From assembly GCA_017473335.1 (NCBI GenBank), contig JAFULN010000019.1, positions 1-38,895 on the forward strand: DNA of 38,895 bases, read 5' to 3'. Below are positions 26,920 to 34,042 of the stretch, in pieces. The translations under genes and the position numbers were made by a program. Source of the stretch: Erysipelotrichaceae bacterium (GTDB lineage: Bacteria; Bacillota_I; Bacilli_A; Erysipelotrichales; Erysipelotrichaceae). The notes under the pieces are model-generated. The model made no database searches. It saw nothing but the letters and a program-made list of their open reading frames with translations, and had not been told where the DNA came from. How positions within the stretch are numbered: the stretch's first letter is position 1; the number at the start of each line of letters is the position of its first letter.

Positions 26920-27462
26920 ATGATACGTCCTATGACTATGCAGGAACTAAAACAGATTTATGTTGAACATATGATGAACGATTTCCCTGATGACGAGCGA
27001 AAACCACTCAGTGTGATTCAATCTCGATATAAAAAGAAAGAGAATATTTGCATCTGTTATTTAGAAGATGGTTTGATGAAGGGATATAGTATTCTTGAAT
27101 CCTGTGAAAAAAACAAAAGTCTGCTGATGGACTATTTTGCAGTGTATCCTGAACATAGAAATCAAGGAACAGGCACACGCTTTTTGCAGGAAATGAAAGA
27201 ATACTTTCAATATTGGGACGCTCTTTTGATTGAATCAGAAACAGCAATTACTGATCAGGCAAAACAGCGTATAAAGTTTTATCAGAAATCTGGGGCAGAA
27301 ATCAGTGGTGTTCGTGTACATCTTTATCATGTTGATTATGAAATTCTTTGTCTGAGTCTTCATCGCAGAATCTATCATGAAGAAATAAAGGAAATCATGG
27401 TTCAGATTTATGATAAAATCTATCCCAAACCTTTCCAAAAGTTTTATTTAAAGTGGATTTAA
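26920..27462 (+). CDS. GNAT-family N-acetyltransferase
   Basis: A 180-aa protein with the acetyl-CoA binding block of the GNAT fold, LLMDYFAVYPEHRNQGTGTR (motif A, with the Q-x-x-G-x-R/G pattern as RNQGTGTRF), followed by an amphipathic helix and a beta-strand region with KFYQKSGAE. The acceptor is unknown. I chose ATG 26920, with GGTGAT just upstream; an ATG at 26893 overlaps a TACAAT sequence that may be the -10 of its promoter. The C-terminal 40 residues are basic and aromatic-rich. It stands alone after the gapA terminator. Confidence 0.75.
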   Translation: MIRPMTMQELKQIYVEHMMNDFPDDERKPLSVIQSRYKKKENICICYLEDGLMKGYSILESCEKNKSLLMDYFAVYPEHRNQGTGTRFLQEMKEYFQYWDALLIESETAITDQAKQRIKFYQKSGAEISGVRVHLYHVDYEILCLSLHRRIYHEEIKEIMVQIYDKIYPKPFQKFYLKWI

Positions 27463-27550
27463 TATAAAATGTGTGATTCAAGAAGTACAACTTTTATAGT
27501 AAAATAAAATACGATATGATATAATTCCACAGTTGAAAGGAGACGAATGT

Positions 27551-29353
27551 ATGAATCAATTACCAGAAAAATTGATAACACTGAGAAGACATTACCATGT
27601 TTCTCAGCAGCAGGTTGCCTCCTTTTGTCATGTTGACTTGATGGAATATATGAGCTGGGAGAATGGACGTTCTGTACCTAATGAACTGCAGTATAGTTTG
27701 CTTGCAGAACTGTTTCATTTGAGTCTGGAAGATATGAAAAGTGATTCTTTGGATGTACCTTTAATGGAAGTTCAAGAAGAACAGGAAGAAGTCATCATTG
27801 ATCAAGTTCAAAAAGAGTTTGAACCAGAAACAGTAAAAATCAGAGAGATTGAAAAAACACAGGTTGTGAATCGCATCAGTGAAACAATTCAAGAAACGGA
27901 AGAAAAGGAGTCTTTGTGGACTTTTGATTTGTTGAAAGATTGGAGATTATGGGCAGCTGTTGTAAGTTTGCTGGTAATATTTATGTCCGTAAGAATGCTG
28001 TTCAAAGAACCTGAAAACACCTTAGATGGAATAGAAGTGAATAATCGTATTATAGAAAGTGAACGTCTGGCTGCTGGAGATGGCTTTGTGCTGATGCTCA
28101 ACGCAAATGGTACTGTTAGTGGAAGCGGGAAGAATGATCAAGGGCAAATTGATGTTTCTATGTGGCGTGATATTGCTTCTATAACTGCAGGAAACGCATT
28201 TTCAGCAGGCTTAAAAACTAATGGTTCAGTTGTTGCATCAGGCTCTGATCGCTATGGTCAGATTCAAACAGAGACATGGACAGATATGATTGAAATCAGT
28301 GCAGGTGCTGAACATTTGGTGGGTTTATCAGCAGATGGAACTGTCTTGTGCATTGGTGATAACAGTGAAGGTCAGTGTGAAGTCAGTGCATGGACAGATG
28401 TTGTAAATATATCTGCTTCTGAATCAAGTACGCTTGGTTTATTGTCAGATGGAACGATTGTAACGGCTGGTAAAATAGATGTGGATGTGGATGATCTTGC
28501 ATCATGGACTAAAATAAAGAAGCTGATCAATGGTCAAAGTCAGGTTTTGGCATTGACTGAAAATGGGACTGTGTATTGTACAACTTCATCTTCTTATCCT
28601 GTTTGTCAGGGAACTGAAAACTGGAAAGATGTTGTGAGTGTGAAAACTGCTGGAAATCATGCAGCTGCACTGTTAGTCAATGGACGCTTGGTTTCTAGTG
28701 GAGACGATTCCATGAATCAAACACAGGTCAGTGAATTTAAAAATATTATATCAATTGCGGCAGGTCCTGATTTTACGGTAACATTGAATCGTAACAGTCA
28801 GCTGATTGGAACTGGAAACAATGAATATGAACAATTTGAAATGCAAAAGATTGAAGCCAATGAGCCTTTAAGACAGGTAAGCGGAATTACTGTTTTGATT
28901 GAAGAAGAAGTTCATATTTCCTGGGATGAAGTTTCAGGGGCTAATTATTATCAAATTCAGATTCCTGAGCTTGGTTATAGTGCAAATGTGGCTGATTTAA
29001 GTGCTTCGTTGGCATTAAATCGATTTGTGAATGAATCGGTCTATACAGTAAGTATAAGAGCTTTGACAATGGATCATTCTCGTGAACCATCTAAAGAAGC
29101 TGTAGTAACCTTTACATTCTTCGCGCCAGAGGTTACACCAGAGCCTACACCTACCATTGTACCAACACCAACACCTACTCCTGTACAGGGAGAAATTATA
29201 CCGGTTGAAACACCAGAGCCAACACAGACCCCTGATCCAGAACCTTCTGTTGATCCAACACAGACCCCAGAAACAGAAGAACCTGTAACTACAGAAACAC
29301 CTGAACCTGTAGAAACTGAAGATTCTGAAGAGAACAATCACGATGAAGTATAA
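27551..29353 (+). CDS. Membrane-anchored HTH protein with extracellular RCC1-like propeller
   Basis: This is a 600-aa multidomain protein. Residues 1-62 resemble an XRE-type helix-turn-helix (KLITLRRHYHVSQQQVASFC and SWENGRSVPN). An acidic linker leads to one membrane helix at about 132-149 (RLWAAVVSLLVIFMSV). About 175-435 hold seven RCC1-type repeats of some 38 residues (pattern AGLKTNGSVVASGSDRYGQ then W.D...ISAG), enough for a seven-bladed propeller. A fibronectin III-like domain follows (VHISWDEVSGANYYQIQIP), then a Pro/Thr/Glu-rich tail with TPEPTPT-type repeats and no LPXTG. The topology should be HTH inside, propeller outside. ATG 27551 follows AAAGGAGA. The function is unknown; the layout recalls RodZ or membrane-bound regulators. 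Confidence 0.8.
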   Translation: MNQLPEKLITLRRHYHVSQQQVASFCHVDLMEYMSWENGRSVPNELQYSLLAELFHLSLEDMKSDSLDVPLMEVQEEQEEVIIDQVQKEFEPETVKIREIEKTQVVNRISETIQETEEKESLWTFDLLKDWRLWAAVVSLLVIFMSVRMLFKEPENTLDGIEVNNRIIESERLAAGDGFVLMLNANGTVSGSGKNDQGQIDVSMWRDIASITAGNAFSAGLKTNGSVVASGSDRYGQIQTETWTDMIEISAGAEHLVGLSADGTVLCIGDNSEGQCEVSAWTDVVNISASESSTLGLLSDGTIVTAGKIDVDVDDLASWTKIKKLINGQSQVLALTENGTVYCTTSSSYPVCQGTENWKDVVSVKTAGNHAAALLVNGRLVSSGDDSMNQTQVSEFKNIISIAAGPDFTVTLNRNSQLIGTGNNEYEQFEMQKIEANEPLRQVSGITVLIEEEVHISWDEVSGANYYQIQIPELGYSANVADLSASLALNRFVNESVYTVSIRALTMDHSREPSKEAVVTFTFFAPEVTPEPTPTIVPTPTPTPVQGEIIPVETPEPTQTPDPEPSVDPTQTPETEEPVTTETPEPVETEDSEENNHDEV

Positions 29354-29354
29354 A

Positions 29355-29383
29355 AAAGACTGCATTTCAATTGCAGTCTTTTT
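29355..29383. terminator. Bidirectional terminator between the HTH-RCC1 and aldo/keto reductase genes
   Basis: AAAGACTGCA and TGCAGTCTTT form a 10-bp stem (29355-29383 including flanks) with a 7-nt loop. A/T runs on both sides serve the two convergent genes. Confidence 0.9.
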
Positions 29384-29385
29384 GA

Positions 29386-30495
29386 TTAATCCAATTGTTC
29401 AGTTACTCTTTCCAGCATATCTGGAATTTCAATGTGCTGAGGACATTGTGTCATGCATGCACCGCATTTCTGACAAAGTTCAGCTTTGCCTTCAAGATGC
29501 TGATATTGTTTTTTTCCGTTTTCCCAGCGATTATAAATTGAAGCATTGTTGAGAATTTTAAAACACTGAGGAATATCTACACCAAATGGACATGGCATGC
29601 AGTAGCGACATCCAGTACATGGTACCTGTACACGTGCATCAAAAAGGTCTTTTGCCTTTGCGATTGCAGCAAATTCTTCTTTTGTAAGAGGCTCAAATTC
29701 ATTGAATGTCTTAAGATTATCTTCAGTCTGAGCCATATCACTCATACCCGAAAGGACACAGTATACATTGTCAAAGGATGCTACAAAGCGTAGTGCCCAG
29801 GATGCATCAGTCCAGTCAGGATGAATGCTCTGGAAAACAGATTTGACTTCTTCTGGAACATTTGCCAGCTGCCCGCCCTTGATAGGTTCCATAATGACCA
29901 TTGGAATATTTTTTGATTTCGCAAGTTCATATCCCTTTAATCCTGCCTGAATTTGAGTATCCATATAGTTGAACTGAATCTGACAGAAATCCCAGTCATG
30001 TGCGTTGAGAATATCTTCAAACACTTCATATTCATCATGGAAACTAAATCCTAAACGTTTTATTTTTCCTTCAGCTCGTGCTTTTTCTGCACGTTCAATC
30101 AAATCAAATTTCTTGACGATATCCCAGCGTTCTGCACTTAGCGCATGAAGCAGATAGAAATCAAGATAACTTGTTTGAAGTTTTTCTAGCTGTTCATTCA
30201 AAATAGTATCAAAATCTTCAGGTTTTTCAATTTTCCAGACAGGGGATTTAGAGACAACATAAAGGGATTCTCTTGGTTTTGTCTGAAGCCACTTACCAAC
30301 AACTCTTTCACTTTCTCCACCATGATAAGGATAAGCAGTGTCATAGTAATTGACACCCTGTTCATAAGCTGTATCCAGCATTTTAAATGTCAGTTCTTCA
30401 TTGATAGTACCATCTTCAAGAACTGGAAAACGCATGCATCCAAACCCTAGCAAAGATGTTTCTGCGTTTGTCTTTTCAAAATATCTTTTCTTCAT
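29386..30495 (-). CDS. Aldo/keto reductase with C-terminal 4Fe-4S motifs
   Basis: A 369-aa protein. The N-terminal 280 residues form an aldo/keto reductase TIM barrel: GFGCMRFP, NYYDTAYPYHGGESE with the catalytic Tyr, the active-site Lys in VVSKSP, and DFYLLHAL with the catalytic His. The C-terminus adds two cysteine clusters, CTGCRYCMPCPFGVDIP and CQKCGACMTQCPQHIEIP, for iron-sulfur centres that may pass electrons to the flavin-free barrel. This architecture is common in anaerobes, with unknown substrates. AAGGAAG precedes the ATG, and TATAAT lies upstream on the minus strand. It is monocistronic. Confidence 0.92.
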   Translation of the reverse strand: MKKRYFEKTNAETSLLGFGCMRFPVLEDGTINEELTFKMLDTAYEQGVNYYDTAYPYHGGESERVVGKWLQTKPRESLYVVSKSPVWKIEKPEDFDTILNEQLEKLQTSYLDFYLLHALSAERWDIVKKFDLIERAEKARAEGKIKRLGFSFHDEYEVFEDILNAHDWDFCQIQFNYMDTQIQAGLKGYELAKSKNIPMVIMEPIKGGQLANVPEEVKSVFQSIHPDWTDASWALRFVASFDNVYCVLSGMSDMAQTEDNLKTFNEFEPLTKEEFAAIAKAKDLFDARVQVPCTGCRYCMPCPFGVDIPQCFKILNNASIYNRWENGKKQYQHLEGKAELCQKCGACMTQCPQHIEIPDMLERVTEQLD

Positions 30496-30577
30496 TGTTT
30501 CACTTCCTTTTATTTATTATATCATTTTATTGAACCATTATGGATTTATTTTAATAGGACTAAGAAAATAAAAATAG

Positions 30578-30606
30578 GAGACGAAACGCAAATAATCTGC
30601 TATACT
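30578..30606 (+). promoter_or_regulatory. Promoter of the T-box/cysS operon
   Basis: TATACT (30601-30606) is a good -10. The -35 position 17 bp upstream reads GAGACG (30578-30583), which is weak. The start site would be near 30613, just before the T-box stem I. Confidence 0.5.
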
Positions 30607-30612
30607 AATACT

Positions 30613-30824
30613 GTTAAACCGAAGACAGAAAGAGTAATGATGAAATGCTGTAAAGAGAGTCCCTGTCTGGTGAAAAGGGAACAGAAAGACATCATGAAGT
30701 GCATTCTGGAGGGTCAGTCTGAATCAAGTAGGACTGGACGCATACCGGCGTTACTGGTTTGAGGAACGAAAGTTCAAGAGGAGTGGAACCACGCTAGATG
30801 CGTCTCTTTGTGAGGCGCTTTTTT
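30613..30824 (+). promoter_or_regulatory. T-box riboswitch, cysteine-specific, with terminator
   Basis: The leader RNA senses uncharged tRNA and controls read-through into cysS. The conserved T-box core, GAGTGGAACCACGC, is at 30781-30794. Its TGGA would pair with the tRNA end NCCA where the discriminator is U, as in tRNA-Cys. The likely specifier codon is TGC (Cys) at 30700-30702, in the 3' side of stem I after GAA. A GAAC-GAAA-GTTC hairpin precedes the core. The terminator is GCGTCTC (30800-30806) and GAGGCGC (30812-30818) followed by six T. Uncharged tRNA-Cys should favour the antiterminator. Confidence 0.93.
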
Positions 30825-30839
30825 ATTGGAGGAATGAAA

Positions 30840-32171
30840 ATGATAAAACTATACAATACAAAATCCAACAAAATGGAAGAATTCAAATCCATCAAAGAAA
30901 ATGAAGTCAGCATGTATGTCTGCGGACCAACAGTGTACAATCATGCACATATTGGTAATGCTAGACCTTTGATTGTCTTTGATACACTAAGAAGACTATT
31001 TGAAGCTCAGGGCTATACTGTACATTATGCATCAAACTTTACAGATGTGGATGACAAGATTATCAAGACTGCGAAAGAAGAAGGTGTGACTGAAAAAGAC
31101 ATTACTACACGCTATATTGATGCCTATCAGAAGTTAAGAGGTTCACTGCATACACTGCCTTTGTATGCGCAGCCAAAAGTAACTGAAACAATGGAAGATA
31201 TCATTCATTTTATTGATGAACTGGTGAAACTGGATCATGCTTATGTTGTGGATGGTGATGTATATTTCAGTGTAGATTCTGTGAAGACTTATGGTGAAAT
31301 TTCACATCAGAAACTGGAAGATTTGATGGTAGGGGCACGCATTGAAGAAAATTCAAAGAAACGCAATCCATTGGACTTTACATTATGGAAAGCTACAGAA
31401 GAAGGAATTCAGTGGGATAGTCCATGGTCAAAAGGAAGACCTGGATGGCATACTGAATGTGTTGTTATGATTGATAATGTCTTTGGTGGACAGATTGATA
31501 TTCATGGCGGAGGAATGGATTTGAGATTCCCTCATCATGAAAATGAAGTAGCACAGTCACAAGCATGTCATCATCATTCGATTGCGAACTATTGGATGCA
31601 CAATGCAATGATTAATATTGATGGACAGAAAATGTCAAAGTCATTGGGAAATGTGCGCTGGGCAAAAGATGTGATCGCAATGCTGGGGGCAGATGTAGTA
31701 AGATGGCTGATGTTGTCAGTTCATTACAGAGGAGAATTGAATTTCTCTGACGAAACAATTGAAACTGCAAAAACAGAATTGAATAAAGTAAAAATGGCTT
31801 TAAAACAAGCTGAACTGAAAATGGCGCTGGCAAATGTTAGCATTTCTGATTCTAAAGATGAAGGCTATGCAAAATTCATTGATGCAATGAATCAGGATAT
31901 GAATACACCAAATGCTTATGCAGTGATTTTTGAAGAAGTAAAGAAACTGAATACACTGTGCCGCACACGTGAAGTGAATTTTGAAGCACTTTCTGAAGCA
32001 GTAGGATCTCTAAGAAGCATGCTGGAAATTTTAGGTGTAATGATTCCAGTATTGACACTTTCTGAAGAAGACAGAAAGCTGTATCACGCATGGATGGACG
32101 CGAAAGCTGTGAAAGATTTTGCCAAGGCAGATGAAGTGCGTGCACAGCTGATTGAAAGAGGAATTCTCTAA
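30840..32171 (+). CDS. cysS: Cysteinyl-tRNA synthetase
   Basis: A 443-aa class I synthetase that charges tRNA-Cys. The HIGH-type motif HIGN is at 37-40 and KMSKS at 264-268. The zinc site of the active centre is visible as Cys28, Cys207, His232 and Glu236. I chose ATG 30840, 7 nt after GGAGG; the ATG at 30834 is only 1 nt from it. The protein ends at ERGIL, about 20 residues short of many relatives, and its stop codon abuts the mrnC ATG. It is controlled by the upstream T-box. Confidence 0.97.
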   Translation: MIKLYNTKSNKMEEFKSIKENEVSMYVCGPTVYNHAHIGNARPLIVFDTLRRLFEAQGYTVHYASNFTDVDDKIIKTAKEEGVTEKDITTRYIDAYQKLRGSLHTLPLYAQPKVTETMEDIIHFIDELVKLDHAYVVDGDVYFSVDSVKTYGEISHQKLEDLMVGARIEENSKKRNPLDFTLWKATEEGIQWDSPWSKGRPGWHTECVVMIDNVFGGQIDIHGGGMDLRFPHHENEVAQSQACHHHSIANYWMHNAMINIDGQKMSKSLGNVRWAKDVIAMLGADVVRWLMLSVHYRGELNFSDETIETAKTELNKVKMALKQAELKMALANVSISDSKDEGYAKFIDAMNQDMNTPNAYAVIFEEVKKLNTLCRTREVNFEALSEAVGSLRSMLEILGVMIPVLTLSEEDRKLYHAWMDAKAVKDFAKADEVRAQLIERGIL

Positions 32172-32555
32172 ATGAAAGTCAGCGAATGTTCAGGCAGTAC
32201 GCTGGCCTATCTTGGTGATGCCGTCTTTTCGCTAATGGTTAGAGAATATCTGATTGAAAAGGGATACGGACGTGCGAAAGACCTGCAAAGAGAAAGTATT
32301 AGATATGTCAGCGCAAAAGCACAGGCATATTTCTTTCATACGCTGGAAAATGAAGGATTTTTTACGGAAGATGAACTTGAAATCTTTCGTAGAGGAAGAA
32401 ATTTCAAGTCTCATAGCATCCCAAAGAATACAGATGTACAGACTTATAGAACTTCAACAGGAATTGAAGCTGTCATGGGATATTGGCATCTGGAACAAAA
32501 TGAGACAAGATTGAGACAGTTTTGGGACAAAGTTAGGACACTAATGGAGGAATAA
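32172..32555 (+). CDS. mrnC: Mini-ribonuclease 3
   Basis: A 127-aa RNase III-like nuclease domain without a dsRNA-binding domain. In Bacillus the homologue matures 23S rRNA. The catalytic motif AYLGDAVFSLMVREYL and the later GIEAVMGYWHL with the second acidic residue are present. It starts directly after the cysS stop codon, with GAAAGAGG in the end of cysS as the likely ribosome binding site. cysS-mrnC-rlmB is the usual order in Bacillota. Confidence 0.93.
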   Translation: MKVSECSGSTLAYLGDAVFSLMVREYLIEKGYGRAKDLQRESIRYVSAKAQAYFFHTLENEGFFTEDELEIFRRGRNFKSHSIPKNTDVQTYRTSTGIEAVMGYWHLEQNETRLRQFWDKVRTLMEE

Positions 32556-32556
32556 T

Positions 32557-33282
32557 ATGGCACAATATATCTATGGGAAGAATATGGTCATGCAGCGTTT
32601 GTCTTCAGGCAAAGCTGTGCGCAAGCTATTCCTTCTTGAAGGAATGAAAGATCAGAATCTGATGCAGGCTGCCAGAAAGGCACACTGTGACATCGAGTGG
32701 CTGAATCGAAAGAAACTGGATGCTATGGCAGAAGGCGGAAGACATCAGGGCATCATTGCAGAAGTAGAAGAATACAGAACATATACATTGGATGAAATCC
32801 TTGAACGTATCCCTTATGGCAAGCTTCCGCTGCTTGTTATGCTGGACCAGCTGGAAGATCCGCACAATCTTGGCGCTATTTTAAGAACGTGTGATGCTGT
32901 AGGGGCTGATGGAGTTATCATCAAGAAAAACAATTCAGTGAAATTAGGGCCAACTGTAGCCAAAGTATCTACAGGAGCGATTGAAACAATACCTGTACAT
33001 GAAGCAGTGAATTTGACACAAACACTTGAAATCTTAAAAGAAAAAGGATACTGGGTGTATGGTACAGATGCACGCCATGCAGTTGATTATCGTGCTCCAA
33101 AGTATGATACACCGGTAGTACTGGTGATTGGTTCAGAAGGAAAAGGAATATCTCGTCTTGTCTTAGAACACTGTGATCAAAAAATTATGCTGCCGATGCA
33201 TGGAAGTGTTACTTCTTTGAATGCTTCTGTAGCTACTGCAATTTGTCTTTATGAGATTTTAAGCAAGCGTAACCCACTATGA
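32557..33282 (+). CDS. rlmB: 23S rRNA (guanosine-2'-O)-methyltransferase RlmB-like, SpoU/TrmH family
   Basis: A 241-aa enzyme of the SPOUT class. The N-terminal 75 residues form the L30e-like substrate domain (IYGKNMVMQRL). The knotted catalytic domain shows the three SpoU motifs: NLGAILRTCDAVGADGVI, LVIGSEGKGIS and MLPMHGSVTSLNASVA. The family uses S-adenosylmethionine; the target is probably 23S rRNA, but tRNA or another site is possible. GGAGG precedes the ATG, 1 nt after mrnC. Confidence 0.92.
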   Translation: MAQYIYGKNMVMQRLSSGKAVRKLFLLEGMKDQNLMQAARKAHCDIEWLNRKKLDAMAEGGRHQGIIAEVEEYRTYTLDEILERIPYGKLPLLVMLDQLEDPHNLGAILRTCDAVGADGVIIKKNNSVKLGPTVAKVSTGAIETIPVHEAVNLTQTLEILKEKGYWVYGTDARHAVDYRAPKYDTPVVLVIGSEGKGISRLVLEHCDQKIMLPMHGSVTSLNASVATAICLYEILSKRNPL

Positions 33283-33315
33283 CCTGTTGATTCCCGTTAG
33301 AAATGGGGAGATACA

Positions 33316-33945
33316 ATGGAAGATATTTATACTCTCAACGACTACGAACTTCTGTACTTAATACGTACAGGAGATTCCACAGCACATCGGATGCTTCTTG
33401 CGAAATACGAAAACTATATGCAGGTTCTTATGGATCGATTTGTAGAAGGTACAGAGGTTGAGATGCGTGAAGATTTGATGCAGGAATGCAGGATCCTGTT
33501 GGCGGATTTGTGCATGAGGTATCGCGAAGATCAGAATTGCAGTTTTTTGACATTTCTGGTCAACGGAATAAGAAATCGTATAAAGTCGATTACACGAAAA
33601 GAGCAGAGAAGACTAAAAAACATTCGTACAGTTTCTCTTGATTCCTTTGTAAAAGAAGAAGGAATCAGTATAACGTATGGTGACTATCTTGACTGTAGAA
33701 GTACTTTCTATCAGCCTGATTTCGAGTGGAGATACGCAGATTCTATTGAACAGCTGATAAAACTGCTGAACTCTTTAAGTGAAAAAGAAAAAAAAGTGTG
33801 GGAACTGATGAACGAAGGAATCAGCTATGAAGACGCTGCAGAAATCATGGGAATCAGTCGTAAACAATTTGATAATATGAGACTGAGACTAAAGAAAAAG
33901 ATTGTATTTAGTATTATGAAATCTGATATACCAAATCATCACTAG
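33316..33945 (+). CDS. Sigma-70 family RNA polymerase sigma factor, SigH-like
   Basis: A 209-aa sigma factor with region 2 at about 1-100 (LLAKYENYMQVLMDRFV, DLMQECRILLADLCMRY, and SFLTFLVNGIRNRI for core binding and -10 melting). Region 4 HTH is at about 150-200 (LSEKEKKVWELMNEGISYED and ISRKQFDNMRLRLKKKI). Its position after cysS-mrnC-rlmB matches sigH in Bacillus, where a yacP gene lies between; yacP is absent here. GGGGAGA precedes the ATG, and a small CCC/GGG hairpin overlaps that site. The regulon is unknown, and it need not be for sporulation. Confidence 0.82.
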   Translation: MEDIYTLNDYELLYLIRTGDSTAHRMLLAKYENYMQVLMDRFVEGTEVEMREDLMQECRILLADLCMRYREDQNCSFLTFLVNGIRNRIKSITRKEQRRLKNIRTVSLDSFVKEEGISITYGDYLDCRSTFYQPDFEWRYADSIEQLIKLLNSLSEKEKKVWELMNEGISYEDAAEIMGISRKQFDNMRLRLKKKIVFSIMKSDIPNHH

Positions 33946-33968
33946 ACGGAGAAATCCGTCTTTTCTTT
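33944..33968 (+). terminator. Terminator of the cysS operon
   Basis: AGACGGA (33944-33950) and TCCGTCT (33955-33961) form a 7-bp stem with a GAAA loop, followed by TTTTCTTTT. It starts within the stop codon of the sigma factor gene. Confidence 0.88.
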
Positions 33969-33978
33969 TCACTTAGAG

Positions 33979-34030
33979 TTGACATTCATCACATGCATAA
34001 TATAATAATATATGAACAAGTATTCATATA
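33979..34030 (+). promoter_or_regulatory. Promoter and ArsR/SmtB-type operator of the metal ATPase
   Basis: A perfect TTGACA (33979-33984) and perfect TATAAT (34001-34006) are 16 bp apart. Just after the -10, over the start site, is the perfect inverted repeat TATATGAA-CAAGTA-TTCATATA (34009-34030). It matches the 12-2-12 operators of zinc/cadmium-sensing ArsR/SmtB repressors (core TGAACA-NN-TGTTCA, here with TATTCA). Metal-free repressor would block the promoter. No ArsR gene is in the window, so it would act in trans. Confidence 0.85.
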
Positions 34031-34042
34031 ATGGAGGCTGTT

